NCBI RefSeq assembly: GCF_030867095.1
Contig: NC_081824.1
Span: 124,132,162 to 124,196,161 of the forward strand
Source: Alligator mississippiensis
Lineage: Eukaryota; Chordata; Crocodylia; Alligatoridae
DNA: 64,000 bases
Reading direction: 5' to 3'
Of this stretch, positions 36,389 through 49,200 are shown one piece after another. The notes below the pieces were generated by a model. That model worked only from the letters and a program-made list of their open reading frames with translations, did not search any database and was not told the origin of the DNA. Every line of letters begins with the position of its first letter. Positions within the stretch are counted from its first letter, which is position 1. The position numbers and the translations under genes are program-made.

Positions 36389-37587
36389 TCTGGGTATGGG
36401 TAGTGACAACAGAAACTTAACTGATCTTTTTAATGTTCTGTCTGAGGCTTTGCTACAGGTCAGGGCAAAAGGCAAGGAACACAAGACTCCACCAGCATAA
36501 AGCTAATGAGGAGCAGTGCTACAAAATGAAATGCCATCACTGTGTTGGGAAAAAGTTGCTGAGGCAGACTGGAATGCTTTCTGAGGTAGCTTCATGTGCT
36601 TAAGTCAAACCTATTGATATTGAGCCTAGTCTTGTAGCGTCTACATGAAGAATAAGTTCTTTTTAAGGGCCGAAGTTCTTAGGAGTCCATGTCCCACTAG
36701 CTTCCTAATGCATCACTTACATTTTAAAATTTTGTCCAGGGAACTATTAAAACCTCATTGCATTACTAGGGTTGCATGGTGGTTCTGGCCTGAAATACAA
36801 CAGTATCACCAACTGCATTAGGTAGCCACATTTAGAAATGTGCAGTTTCAAACTTTAAAATGCACACAAGTGCTGTGTATTAAGGTGAACATATTGCTGA
36901 CAGTGCATGTGTACTTGCTGGTACAGGCAAGACTCATGCAAACTTCTGTTTTTGTTTTGCAGTTTGATATAATGGGAACCCTTCAATGAAGCTGTGACAG
37001 GAAGTCTACAGAAAATATAATTCCTGCTCAAAGAAACAGAAGTAAGCTTATATGCTGGTGTGTACTATACAGAATGCTGTTTTACCATTGAACGTGATGG
37101 GAATTAATCCCATTTCACGTTGATAAGCCTAAGTGCAATGGCTTTTCTTATCTTGAATCTAATATTTATTGGATAAAATGGATAAGCAGCAGTGGGATAG
37201 TTCCTGCCTCGGGGCAATGTCCTTGGGGTATCTCACTGAGCCATTTTTCCTCTGGCTTGCTCTCTTTTTCCTGACCCTTTATATGTCTCCCTCTTTTGGC
37301 TGCCCAGTGAGCCAGCTTCAAAGGAAGGGCTGGAAAGTACTCTGAGTAATGCTTAGCCTAGACTGTCCAGCTTCTGACTGGCTGGGGACTGCATGCCACA
37401 AGCTCCTCACTGACTCATGAGCTGTGCAGACTCAATGGGCCTCCCACTAGTCAACCTATCCTGCTCTCCCCACCCCCCAGCCCCAACCAATGGGTAGGAA
37501 CAGAAAGCAAAAGCCAGAGGAGGAAGGAAGAGCCTTGGGACCCTAGAAGCAACAGCCAAACATGAATTCATTGAAGGGGTTAAAATA

Positions 37588-37862
37588 CTATATTTTCTCA
37601 CATGCAGCATGTGCCCTTTTTCCTCAAAAAAAAAACTTCTGGAAATTGGAATATGCATTATATTTAAGGAAATATGGTGAGAGCAGTTTGTTTCTGCTGC
37701 TTGCCAGGGAAAGCAAAAGTGAAGTCTGCATGCAATCCACAGGGAGCAGAACAGTAAGCAGGCTCAGCTCCCTAGCTGCTGCTACTGAGTTACTACAAGG
37801 AAAGATCTTTTTTTCTTCATTTTGTCTTTATTCTGGGGCACACTGTATGTGAGGAAATATGG
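37588..37862. mobile_element. MITE with ATATTTTCTCACAT termini (family P6)
   Basis: Left ACTATATTTTCTCACATGCA and right (reverse complement) ACCATATTTCCTCACATACA are inverted repeats. Other single ends of this family appear near 23431, 47277 and 60514. Confidence 0.7.
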
Positions 37863-39069
37863 TAACGAGATCATCTTGTTTCTTACCCTTAAAGCATGGT
37901 ATTTAAAAGTCTTAATAACAAAAGTGATTCATTTTATTTTTATATGAATGAGAAACACTCTTCACCGTTAGGATAAGAGGCTGTATTTCAGAACAACTTG
38001 AGAACATTTAAAGGCACTTGACCTGTTAAATAAAGTTGAACATTTCCACATAGAGCATAGTCATGATTCCAGCTCAAGTTGCACATTCTTTTAACAAACA
38101 TCTTTTAACTGAAAGAAAGTAATTTAAAATTACATCACTTCAAACCAAAATGATAGAATACCTATAAAAATGTGTATCTTTAAAAGCATATAGTTTTGCA
38201 TGATGCAAAGGGAATACAATTTGCAAGATCAGAAAGGTTAATGTGGTAAAAAAAATAGACATTTTTTGGAAGGCTTACCCAAAATATGCTGGAAAATGTG
38301 CACTCATGCAGATGCTATCATTCCCAATTTGTCAAACAGGAGGCTTTTCATAGTCCATTAATAAACAAATCTTTATGATCTTTTAAACAAATTCTTTGGT
38401 GCTGCAGGAAAATATGGTAGGAATGGGAGCAATAAGGAAAAAAAACATCCTTTTTGCACATACAGTAGAACCTTCAACACCTGTAACTTCTACTGCTATG
38501 GCAGGATTTAGGACTTAGAATATTTTAATAAAAAAACAACAATAGCAGCATCAATTAAAAAGATCTTTGTGGAGGTTCAAAAAAATGAATCCTATGGGTT
38601 TTCTTATTTAAAAATATACACGCTTTGTAAAAGCATTAATTTTTTTGCTATTTACATGAATATACCATAGTTCGTCAGCTAACAGCATCTGATAGACACT
38701 TGGACATCGTCAGAATAGAACTCTAGATAGAAAACTTGCCACAAAGAAAAGTATTAAGAGTATAAATAGATGTTACCACCTGAAGTGGTCAGCCATGTCA
38801 GTGGGCTCCTTGGGGTGCATTACTGTGAGTGAGGAAAGCTGGGCAGAAACTCTCAGGGCTTGAGGGGCCTGATCCTGTGTGGAAATTCTGGGAGCATGCA
38901 GGATGGGCCCTCAAGCCATAGGAGCACCTGTCTGGAGTGGATGCAGAGTGCAGGCAGCTCTGGGCTGCCCAGAGTCTTGTGCCATAAAGCTAACAGACGT
39001 CTGCCATGATAAAACGGCAAAAACTATTACCACTTTTTGTTGGGGTCACAAATTTGGGCAGCAGTTTGA
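37863..39069. other. Intergenic spacer, AT-rich, no gene seen
   Basis: Nothing coding recognised; could include distal 3' UTR of the minus-strand PLAGL1, which I cannot delimit. Confidence 0.4.
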
Positions 39070-40665
39070 GGAGGAGGTGAGCAGCTGACAGTGGTGAAAG
39101 AAAATGAACTTTTAGACAAGCTGGACATGGACTTGTACATGGGGCCAGACACGATGCACATAAGGGTGCTGAGAGAGCTGGCCAAGGCAACTAGAACCAC
39201 TGGCCACTATCTTTGAAAACTCACGGCAATCAGGAGAGGTCCCAGATGACTGGAACAGGGCAAATATACTGATCATCTTTAAAAAAGGGAAAGAGGATCC
39301 AGGAAGCTAAGGACCAATCAGCTTCACCTTAGTTCCTGGAAAAATCATGGAGCCGATCCTGAAGTAATTCATTTCTAAGCACTTGAGGGGAGAAGAAGGG
39401 AACAGTCACCATGGATTCACCAAGGGCAAGTCATGCCTGACCAACTTGACTGCCTTCCATAAGATGACTGACTCTGTGAATGCAGAGAGATCAGTGGACA
39501 TGACATACCTTGACTTCAGCAAGACTTTAGATACAGTCACCGACAACGTTCTCACAAGTAAGCTAAGGAAGTATGGGTTGATTGAATTAATCGATTGTAA
39601 GGTGGATAGAAAACTGGCTGGATCATCAGGCTCAAAGGGTAGTAATCAATGGCTCAATGCCTAGTTGGCAGCCAGTATCAAGTGGAGAGCCCCGGGGTTG
39701 GTCCAGGGGCTGGTTTTGTTCAAGATCTTCATCAATGACCTGGAAGGTGGGATGGAGTGCAACCTCACCAAGTTTGCAAATGACATCAAGTTGGGTGCAG
39801 TAGTAGAAGAACTGGAGGGTAGGGTTAGGGTTCAGAGAGACCTAGACAAACTGGAGGGTTGGACCTAAAAGAAATCTCATGAAGTTCAATAAGGGCAAGT
39901 GCAAAATCCTGCACTTAGAACAGAACAATCCCATGCACCAGGACACACTGGGGACTGACTGGCTAAGCAGCAGCTGCAGAAAAGGACCTGGGAGTTACAG
40001 CAGACAGTAAGCTGAGTATGAGCCAATAGTGTGCCCTTGTAAAGAAGGCTAACAGCATACTAGGCTGCATTAGTAGGAGCACTGCCAGCAGATCAAGGGA
40101 AGTAATTATTTCCCTCTTTGGTACTGTTGAGGCCACATCTAGAGTACTGTGTCCAGTTTTGGGCCCTCCACTAAGGAAAGGATGTGGACATGTTGGAGAG
40201 AGACCAGCAGAGGGCAATGAAAATGGTTAGAGGATTGGGGTGCATGAATTATGAGGAGAGGCTGAAGATATTGGGCTTATTTAGTCTGGAGAAGAGAAGA
40301 GAAGACTTGGGGGGGGCGCGGAAAGTGGATTTAATAGCAGCCTTCAATACCTGGTTCCAAAGAGGATGTAGCTAGACTGTTTTCAGTGGTAGCAGAGGAC
40401 TGAACAAGGAGCAAAGGTCTCAAGTTGTAGCAAGGGAAGTTTAGGTCTGATATGAGGAACAACTTTCTGACTAGAAGAATAGTAAAGCACTGGAACAGCT
40501 ACCCAGAGAGGTGGTAGAATCTCAATTAGAGGTTTTTAAGACCCGGCTAGACAAAGCCTTGGCTGGGATGATCTAATTAGGGCTGGTCCTGCTTTGAGCA
40601 GGGGGATAGACTAGATGACCTCCTGAGGTCCCTTCCAACACTTAATTTTCTATGATTTATGGTAG
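39070..40665 (+). mobile_element. Old, decayed CR1 LINE (RT region to 3' end)
   Basis: Plus-strand translation yields GKSCLTNLTAFHKMTDSV, VDMTYLDFSKTLDTV, LFKIFINDLEGG and KFANDIKLG, in separate frames with stops. FADD is changed to FAND. The 3' end ACCTCCTGAGGTCCCTTCCA is CR1-like. Much older than the other CR1 copies. Confidence 0.9.
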
Positions 40666-42000
40666 GATAAATGGTATAGGCATCTCTTTGCTTTCCCTTT
40701 ATGCCACCATAAAAATTGTGGTGGTGGCACAAAGCTGAGGTCTATTTATACCTTTACTTCTGTTGTGGTTTAAAAAGATATAATTTACTAAATGCTCCCA
40801 TTCTGAAGCCATAATAAAAGGATTTTTACATCATCATACTTGCTACATAGACATGAACACTTCAGTGGTGTTTGGCACCATCTGTGACTGTGAGTGATAC
40901 ACTGTGTAGACTACTGGATTCTACAATCCTTCAGAGGCAGACCTGCAACTAACCTCATAATGTGTTAATATACCTGATGTGGAGGGCTGTCAGCTCAAGC
41001 TGTTATTGCTAATGCAGTTTATCAGCCAAAGAACTTTTATGCTGCAGCTTGTACAAATTATTAATTGCTTTCCTGGGCTAAACAAAGACTAACTTCATCA
41101 GTCAAAGATGAATCAAATCCTAGCTTGATGAGGCGCATGATCTTTACTGAGCCTTAGATATGCAAGATGCTGAGCCAATGGGACTGCAGGTATGTGCATA
41201 TGTGTTGAAGTGCTTTCTTGGTGTCAGCCCAAGGTGCCTCATATCTTGCCAGATCAAGTTCTAAATTAAAATTAATATGCTGCCTTAACGTGTTAGACAA
41301 TTTACTTCTGTTTTAGCAAAAGCCATTTATATAAGACAGCTGTTCTTCTGCTACCAACCCAGGGAAAATGCAGATCTGCCCACATGCACACATGAATGCG
41401 GGTACACACGCACCCACCTCCCTATATGCAGGCACATACAGCTGAAGTGCACTTTAAAAAACAAAATCTAGTTCAATTTAATTGCCATAGTAATATCTGT
41501 CTTTTGTTTTAAAAAAGAAGTGAGACAAGGAGATAAAGTAATTCAGTGACAGAATCGCAACTTAAACATACTTAAAAGTTCATTAATTAAGTGCTCAACA
41601 CAGAAACCTACTTGACCCTCCAAAATTATACATGTTCTGATGTAGAATTTAACATGTCTCCCAATTCTGAAGTTATCTGTGCAACATCTTCATGACTCAT
41701 TAAGGTTAAATTATCCATCCCATCACAGCAGCCAGAATTTCTTGTGCTTATCATGAAACTAGTTGTTTTTCCATTGAAGATCACTTATTCAGCTATTTGG
41801 TTTAAATGTAAAAACATAGGGTATGGAGAGGAAAAACATGCCATTCTTGCTATTGTCATACACTATAAAATGAGTAAGTATCACGCAAAATAAGCTCCTG
41901 TCAGGATTATTCCCAAATTGTTTTTAATGGATTTTTAAAAGATTTTTTTCTCTCCCTAAAAAGTTAAGGCAAAAAAAGGAGTCTTAATAATAGCTGGTAG
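40666..42000. other. Downstream flank / likely 3' UTR of PLAGL1
   Basis: Immediately downstream (minus strand) of the PLAGL1 stop. A transcript end could not be chosen. No competing gene. Confidence 0.4.
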
Positions 42001-43267
42001 TTATTTGAATGCATGGTGAAAATGAGGCAATGTCACAGAATTTGTGCTGGATGGAAAAGAGCGAAGGACATGAGGAAGCTGATTGAGAGCTGCACCATCT
42101 GTAGCTATCTGAGGACCTTGTAGTTGTCCAAGGCAGCACCTATGTGATGGTTCCTCCTGACCAAATGCCACTGTAAGGTCCCCACTGGTATTCTGGTTAT
42201 CACTTGGAGGGAGTTGCCAGAAACCCAGTATATGAGTGAGATCCATGGAGGACATGTTCATTGTTTCAATGGTTGTCTCAGTCTCCTTGGGCAGTGTGTA
42301 CTTGCCAACATCACTGAGGGGCCCTGAGGAAGTCTCTAAATTGATTTTGTGAGGTGAATGAGGTTCTGGTAAAGGGAGATCTTCAAGCAGGTTTACACTA
42401 TAATTTTTAACATCTACTTTGCTGGGTAGATTCTTGAGGGGTACTGATGTGAATGAGGTAGAACTTGGTTCATATTTATTGGGCTGATGAAAGTTCTGGC
42501 TGGTAGGAATAGACGGTGGAGAGGGTGTGGAATGAACAGCTGACAGGGCATCTACACAGCCCATTCTTGGCATGTGAGGAGGACATTCAAGGGAATGTGT
42601 ACTTTGTAGGGCTTGTTGACAGTGAGTATGTGGACTGCTGTAGCCTGCTTCTGAACTGCTCAGAATCCCATGTTGTGTTGAAACCCTATCAGGAAAAGAG
42701 GGGAGTTCACTGTCTTCTTCCTTTAGTCTGAATGGGGAAAGAGGGTCAAAGAGACCCAGCAAATCACCATTCTGCAACCTGCTCTTCAGCAGCTCTTGTG
42801 GATGGGTCTTCTTGGTGTGGCGAGTCAAATGGTCCTTGCGCCCAAACCTCTGAGCACAAAACTGGCACAAGAAGTCCTTGCAGCCTGTGTGAACAACCAT
42901 GTGACGCCGCACATCTTTACGAGTGTAGAAACGGCGCTCACAGTGATCGCACTTATGTTTCTTTTCCTTGGTGCTGCTGGCTGGCTTCCCTGCATGAGTT
43001 TTGAGATGTTCCAACAATAGTTCAGTTCCTCCAAACTCTTGGGAGCACACCCTGCAGGTAAGATCCCCACTAGTGGCTGCATGAAGAGCCTGGTGTCGCT
43101 TGTAACCCAGCTTAGTATTGTATTTCTTTCCACACTCTTCACACCTGAAGGCCATTTTGTTGGGGTCATGAGTCTGAAGGTGATTGTTCAAATGGTCTTT
43201 TCTGTGAAAGGTCTTTTCACAGTAACCACATTGGTGAGATTTCTGTGGAGAGTGGGTGGCTGAGTGC
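42001..43267 (-). CDS. PLAGL1: PLAGL1 terminal coding exon: fingers 2-7 and C-terminal region
   Basis: Acceptor CTTAG|GCAC joins AG|G to restore Arg-His of finger 2. Fingers 3-7 are complete, including [40 protein letters not shown] and [20 protein letters not shown], nearly identical to mammalian PLAGL1. The downstream ~270 residues are Pro/Ser/His-rich, contain [18 protein letters not shown] and [15 protein letters not shown] and end LPHFHHAFK, matching the PLAGL1 (not PLAG1 or PLAGL2) C-terminus. Stop at 42001-42003. No defects. Confidence 0.97.
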
Positions 43268-46200
43268 CTAAGACAGAAGGATAATAAACGTTATTAAGTT
43301 TACAGAACTTAAGTGCAGAAGTGGGATATAGCTTCACGACCCTGCAGACATACTAGCACCCTCCATGGTAAAAGCTTTTGAAAGGCTAGATTCTGTTAAA
43401 TAGCAACTAAATGTTTCTTATTGTCTGGTGTGGAATTACAAAGGAAAAACACTTTGAATAGCTACTCTGATTGCAAGTAAAGGAAGCAAGGTCTAGCAGC
43501 TAAAGCAAACAAATAGGAAATATGGATGTTAGGGAATAATTGTCATTCGTACCTCCTAACAAAAAGACATTACTTCACCTCCCCACACACACCCACCAGA
43601 AAAGATGGCTGGTGCCTTGAGGAGTTGTACCTTATTAGTTTATATTTGGAAAGGAAAGCTTTTGTGCATCCTTGCTGTGAACACTTGTAGGGACGCTCCC
43701 CTGTGTGATTGTAAGTGTGAATTGTGAGCTTTTCAATTGAATCAAATATCTTTCCACAGAGTTGGCAGTGGAAACTGTCTGGCTGCTTCATTTCTCTTCC
43801 CTTCATCAGTGAAGACTGGCCACTTCTCCATTTTGGCACAAACCTTGCAATGGGATTGCAAATACTTCCTGAGCTGGTGCAGCTAAGCTTTGCACCAGGG
43901 GAACAGGAAATGGCCCTGTAGCACTGGACAGTGCTTTTGCCCAAGGCAGTTCCTCTCAGTTTCCCTTTGGGCTTGCTCTTGGTTTTCACAGGTCCCAACT
44001 TATTTGGTGGTCTGAAGCTGGGAGTAAGGGCTCGGTCTTTATTGATGCACTGGTGAGATTCCAACAGAGCAAAAGTCCCAAAAACGTGACTACAACTGGA
44101 GCATATCCAAGGGTCTGCAGAATCTCTCTGCAACAAGAACAACAAAAACAGTTCCTTCATATTAACCACTGTCAAGGGAAAGGTCACATTCTTCTCAACA
44201 TACCTGACTTCTTTTTGGTATCCTCAAGATCTCTCAGTGCCCTTAGTGACATGTATTTAAACTGTGTCACCAGATTGCTATTCAGCTGGAAATGTAGTGG
44301 CCAGAAGCCCTTGCCACACGTTACACTTAAGATGTGATTAACCAATTAATCAGTTCTTAAACTGTGACCCCACTACACATTCTATCAATTAATGGCGTGA
44401 TAAAACAAGGAATATGCTTCAAAGTTATTCCATAAAAGATGTGTAATAACTTTGAGGCTCCTTCCCATCACACCATTAATTAATTGAGCATGTAGCCAGG
44501 TGCTCCCCTGTGGCTGGGAGCTCTGTCAGCTGTGGTCAGCTGGATCCCACAATCACCCCTCCTGCCATACATGTGTGGCATGGCAGAAGGTATAGTTGCG
44601 TGGATGATGCATCAGCTGCTAGCACACCCTTACCTGAATGGCAGGGGCCTTAGCGGTCTACAAGCACAAGAGTAAATAACTGGCTTAATGCTGATGCTTA
44701 TTTCATATCTTTAGTTTTAACTGCTATGCTAACTTTTCGAGCACTTCACCTTTTTCTCTACAAAATGAATTTCAGCGGGCACATCTATGTGAAGCATTCA
44801 CTGCACAGCTGACTAATTAACTGAGCAGTAAACATCTCCGCATCTACATGTGTGCCCCTATTAGGGTGCACAAAGCTAATGAACCCTGCAGCAGGGTAGT
44901 ATTTGTAAATACAAGTACTACCCTGCTGCAGAGGGGTTTTTTTGTATGCAGCTTCGCATGTGTCAACCAACCCGGCTGGCTGGGGCATGGGGGCTGCCTG
45001 CCAGCTAGCCCCATATTGAAGGACCCTCGTGCCCCAGCCAGTTGGGTCTGCTGTGGCCCAACTCAATGTGCTGCAGTCTGGATGCATGTGTAAATGGTGC
45101 ACCTGGGAGCTCCTGGAAGCAATAAACTGAGGAGCAATAAGTATAGATGCATCCAATGTCTCTATATTTGCTTCTGTTCTGAAAGTGCTAGTCACAGTTC
45201 TACTGTTAGGCATGAGTCAAGCTTTATACATAATTTTAGGAGAATGTTCTCTGATACTGAAGCTCTACAAACTCTGAGGCCAGATATATAGTTCTCCCAA
45301 CAGCACAGCACAGGATTGTGTCCATCTATGCCAGTGGTGCTTAACCCCCAGGCTGCAGACTGAATTTGGTGCATGGGCCTGTATCATCTGGCCCACAGGG
45401 GCTCCCCATAGGTCTGAAAATGTGGCGACAGGGAAGCAGTGACTGCGTTACTTGCTGTGGCTTCCAGAGCCGTGGATCTGGATGACACAAATCTTTGTGC
45501 TGGATCCTGCTGGAATGCAGGATTGGTCCATGGTCAGTCAGCTATCAGGTTGTTTCATGGCTGGATCTAGCACATGGGGCTAGGTCAATACACAGGGTCG
45601 CTTTATAGCCAGAACTTGTGCATAGGGCTGGATCAGCATGCTGGGTCACACCTGCAGACCAACCCCACACTCACCCCAAGCTGGATCAAGTATACATGTC
45701 AGTCCCACCCCACCATTCATCCAGCCCACAGGGCTGGAAGGTTGAGCATCACTCTTCTATGATAACACAGACAAAGAGAAAAATAATATTACAGTAGAAG
45801 AACCACTACACAGATGAAGCTGAAACAGCCTAGCTAGGCTTGAGAGGAGAACACAGAGCACTGGACAGTGGGTGACAGGAGAACTATAAGCACTAGAGTG
45901 CTAGGGCTTCTAAGAATAAATGTCAGCCTGTCAGTCTTTCCAAAGCTTTCCATTAACGTGGCACCACTGCATCAGATGCCACTAGATTACAAACAGAGCA
46001 TATGACTAACAATACACCTGCAAGTGGCACCTTTCCTTTGCTATTTGATTCAAACTGTTTTTTCTCAATGCTAGCCAAATAATCTATCATCCTCTTTTCA
46101 AACTGCCATTATCATGTAAGCTGACTACAAAGCAAATGAGCAGATTTTAGAATGTAAGCCCAGTGTTGCCTTGAATATAGTTTAGGATACTTACTATTGT

Positions 46201-49200
46201 TGAAACTGGTGGTAAAGTATAGATATCAGATTCTTCTTTAATGACAACTGCAGAAGCTTCCATAAATTTGGCATAATCTGCTGCATACCACACTTTTAAT
46301 TCTGTATGGGGTTCAATTGGCTGTAAATGAAAGAAAACTCCCAGTGTTTATATGAATCATTGCTGTTTTGATAGAAAACTATCATACCTTATTCAAAACA
46401 GATAGTATTTTGTTTATCTTTACAGATCTTTCCTTTATAGCTAATTAGATGGTTGATAGCTTAATCTCAGGATTCAGTTGTTTTGAGAATTACTACTTAA
46501 CATGACTTGAAAATCAAAAGGTTGTTGTTTTTACAATTCCTAAAGACAGGAAGAAATACAAACAAAGGTAGCTGAGAATAAAGCCAAGGTAAATACCAGG
46601 ATTATTTCATAATATGTATAACCAATGACAGAGAAAACCAAAAAAATAAATGGAGATATATAGGAAAAGATATTATCTGGCTAAGAACTTCCTGAATGTA
46701 TAAAACCAAGCAAGAGAGGTAGCTTTGGGAGTCAAGATTTTTTTTCCTTTCCAAAATTTCATAAGCAAGCCATTATCCTACCTTATTTTTTCATATTCTA
46801 TTTTTGGATGGCCCCAAGAAGGAAAAATAATCTTACCTTAGAGTAAGTAAAAGGTAAGTGACAGAGATCTGGGGTTGAGGGCTGTGCACCAGAGCTTGGG
46901 GTCATGCACCAGGGCCCAGCATGCTTGAGCTGGCACCACACAGTGGGCCCAATCCAGCATGCCAGCACTGAGGCCACATGCCAGGGACTGATCTGGCACA
47001 CTGATACTGGGGCTACGTGCTGGATCCCAATCTGGTGCGCAGTTGAGGAGAGGGACTCCCTATGTGTCCAGAAATTTGCTGGCAGTGAGGGAAGGCGAGG
47101 GCAGGAGTGGTGGCAGCATTAATTGCTATGGCTCTCAGAAGCATGGCAATTAATGCTGTTCTGGCCCCCACTGCATCCAGTTTCCAGACCCATGGGGAAC
47201 TTTCGTCGCCTATAATATGTACCCCAATTTTTCCTAGCTGGTTTTAGGGAAAAAGCTATGGATTATATGTGAGAAAACATGGTAGTCTGCACCCAAGAGT
47301 ATCACTGGTTACAGCTACGCTGCAACTCTATACCATACCTTTATTTTACTCTTAACTGACTTTGTTGAAGTAGATCATTGCTAACGTGGAAGAAACATTA
47401 GTATAAAAGGCAAAATGCTGCAGCTTACGATACAGCATATGAATCTTTACAATGCAGTTATTACCTAGCATCAGAGCTGGACAAATAGATACTACAATAA
47501 TACCACAGTGGTCAAAGAGATTTGGGGTATGGGTGATTCTTACTCCCTCATAATTCTACAGTGCTGCCACTTCCCTATTCTTTCATCCATCTTTCCTTTA
47601 TCCTTCAGATTTCAGTTATTTTATTCCTTTCTGTTTGGTACTGCTGTTCTCTGCAAGTCCATTTGTAGCATCTGACAAAGTAAGTTGTTGCCTATGAAAG
47701 ATCATACATTTCTGAATGAGCACTCTGCCTTGCTTTGTGCATATAATTCTACTTGACATTTTACTTTTAAAATATGCATTTTTGGGATTTTAGTCATATG
47801 GGCATCTTTGCACATGCTCCGGGTAGGGGTTTTAATTAGAGTGGTTCATTCAATGAGCTTTAATTAAAGCGACCCCACTGCCATTTTGAAGCACAGGGAC
47901 ACTGAATACACAAGACGCAGAGACTGCTGGAGCACACTTATTAGCACGCTTCAGCAGATTCAATTAATTGAAGTTTTTTGCTTACCCTCAAGCCAAATTC
48001 AACACAATGCAATGAGTGATATTATAATCATGTTGGTAAAACCACAGTACTCTCTCTAATGTATTCCTCACATTGGATGTTCAAAGACAAACACTATTAG
48101 TAAAGACAAACAAAAGCTCCATGGAAATTAATAAAACTGCTCATTTGCACCAATACAGGATTTGACCTATAGTATTTAAATTATACAGGAAAATAAAAGC
48201 TAAGTTCCTTGTCACAACAATCTTCAAAGAAAAGGACTTGTTAAGACTTACCAAATAATTTTAACATTATGAGTAATGATAAAGGTATAGATACAAAAAC
48301 ATGCATATGTGACCATATAACATCACTTGTATAAAATCACAAATGCTGTTGATTTTATCAGACTTCTGGATACAGAGCTACTATAAGACAGTGTGAAAGC
48401 ATGTCATCACAATCATCTATTCTTTATATTCTAGTAATATTTAAAGCTATGTTAGGACTTTATTCAAAGCATTTTAAAACCATTAACTAACTCATCTTCA
48501 CAGTGCTGCATTGCAGTATTGCTGTCACTGTTCAGATGAAAAGAGTAAAGCAATTAAATGATTTTCCTTATGCCACACAGAACATCTGTGGCAAAGCTGG
48601 GAATAGACATTGATAAGTTCTTAGCCTATGCTCCCATGGTCTTTCCTTTAGACTCTGTAGTCTTTCAGTAATTTTTAACGTAGCTATCAATGTTGTGCAG
48701 AAATTAATGGTAGTTAATTAAAAAAAGAAAAACCAAGATCCATACATTTTGTTTATTGTATTACTAGAAAATCTTCAGCTTTGTTAAAGAAAAATGAGAC
48801 TACATTGCAAGGACAGTTTCAGAGTAAAGTAAAAGCTATGGCTGACAACCTTTGGGCCAATTTCAGAGTATTCAAATCACCAACAAAATTCAAGAATCAA
48901 GTACCTATATTATATTGTGACTTGTAATTCACAGCTTTTCTCAGGAGGAAAACAAAATCCTAAAAATATTGCATAAACTGATCGTTTTTCAATAATATCA
49001 CAATACTGTGTAATTCTACAAGGCAAGTCTGTAGTTCCAGTAAAATCACTTTTTACTGGTAGGTAGAACAACAGGACAGTTCTCTTCAAGGAACCTTCAA
49101 AGTTGCTCAGTAACTAGCCTCTAAAAAGAGAGGAATTCTTTGGCTGTTTTCAGAAAAAAAGGCTTTTCTATATGCAATGCTGCCACAGCAAGTGCATCAT

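Noticed and set aside
36962-37041. Exon-like segment with TTTTGTTTTGCAG acceptor and GAA|GTAAGC donor
   Set aside because: No conserved coding frame and no matching neighbours; could be a non-coding exon but unsupported.
42516-43263. Plus-strand frames opposite PLAGL1
   Set aside because: Antisense shadows of the conserved zinc-finger exon.
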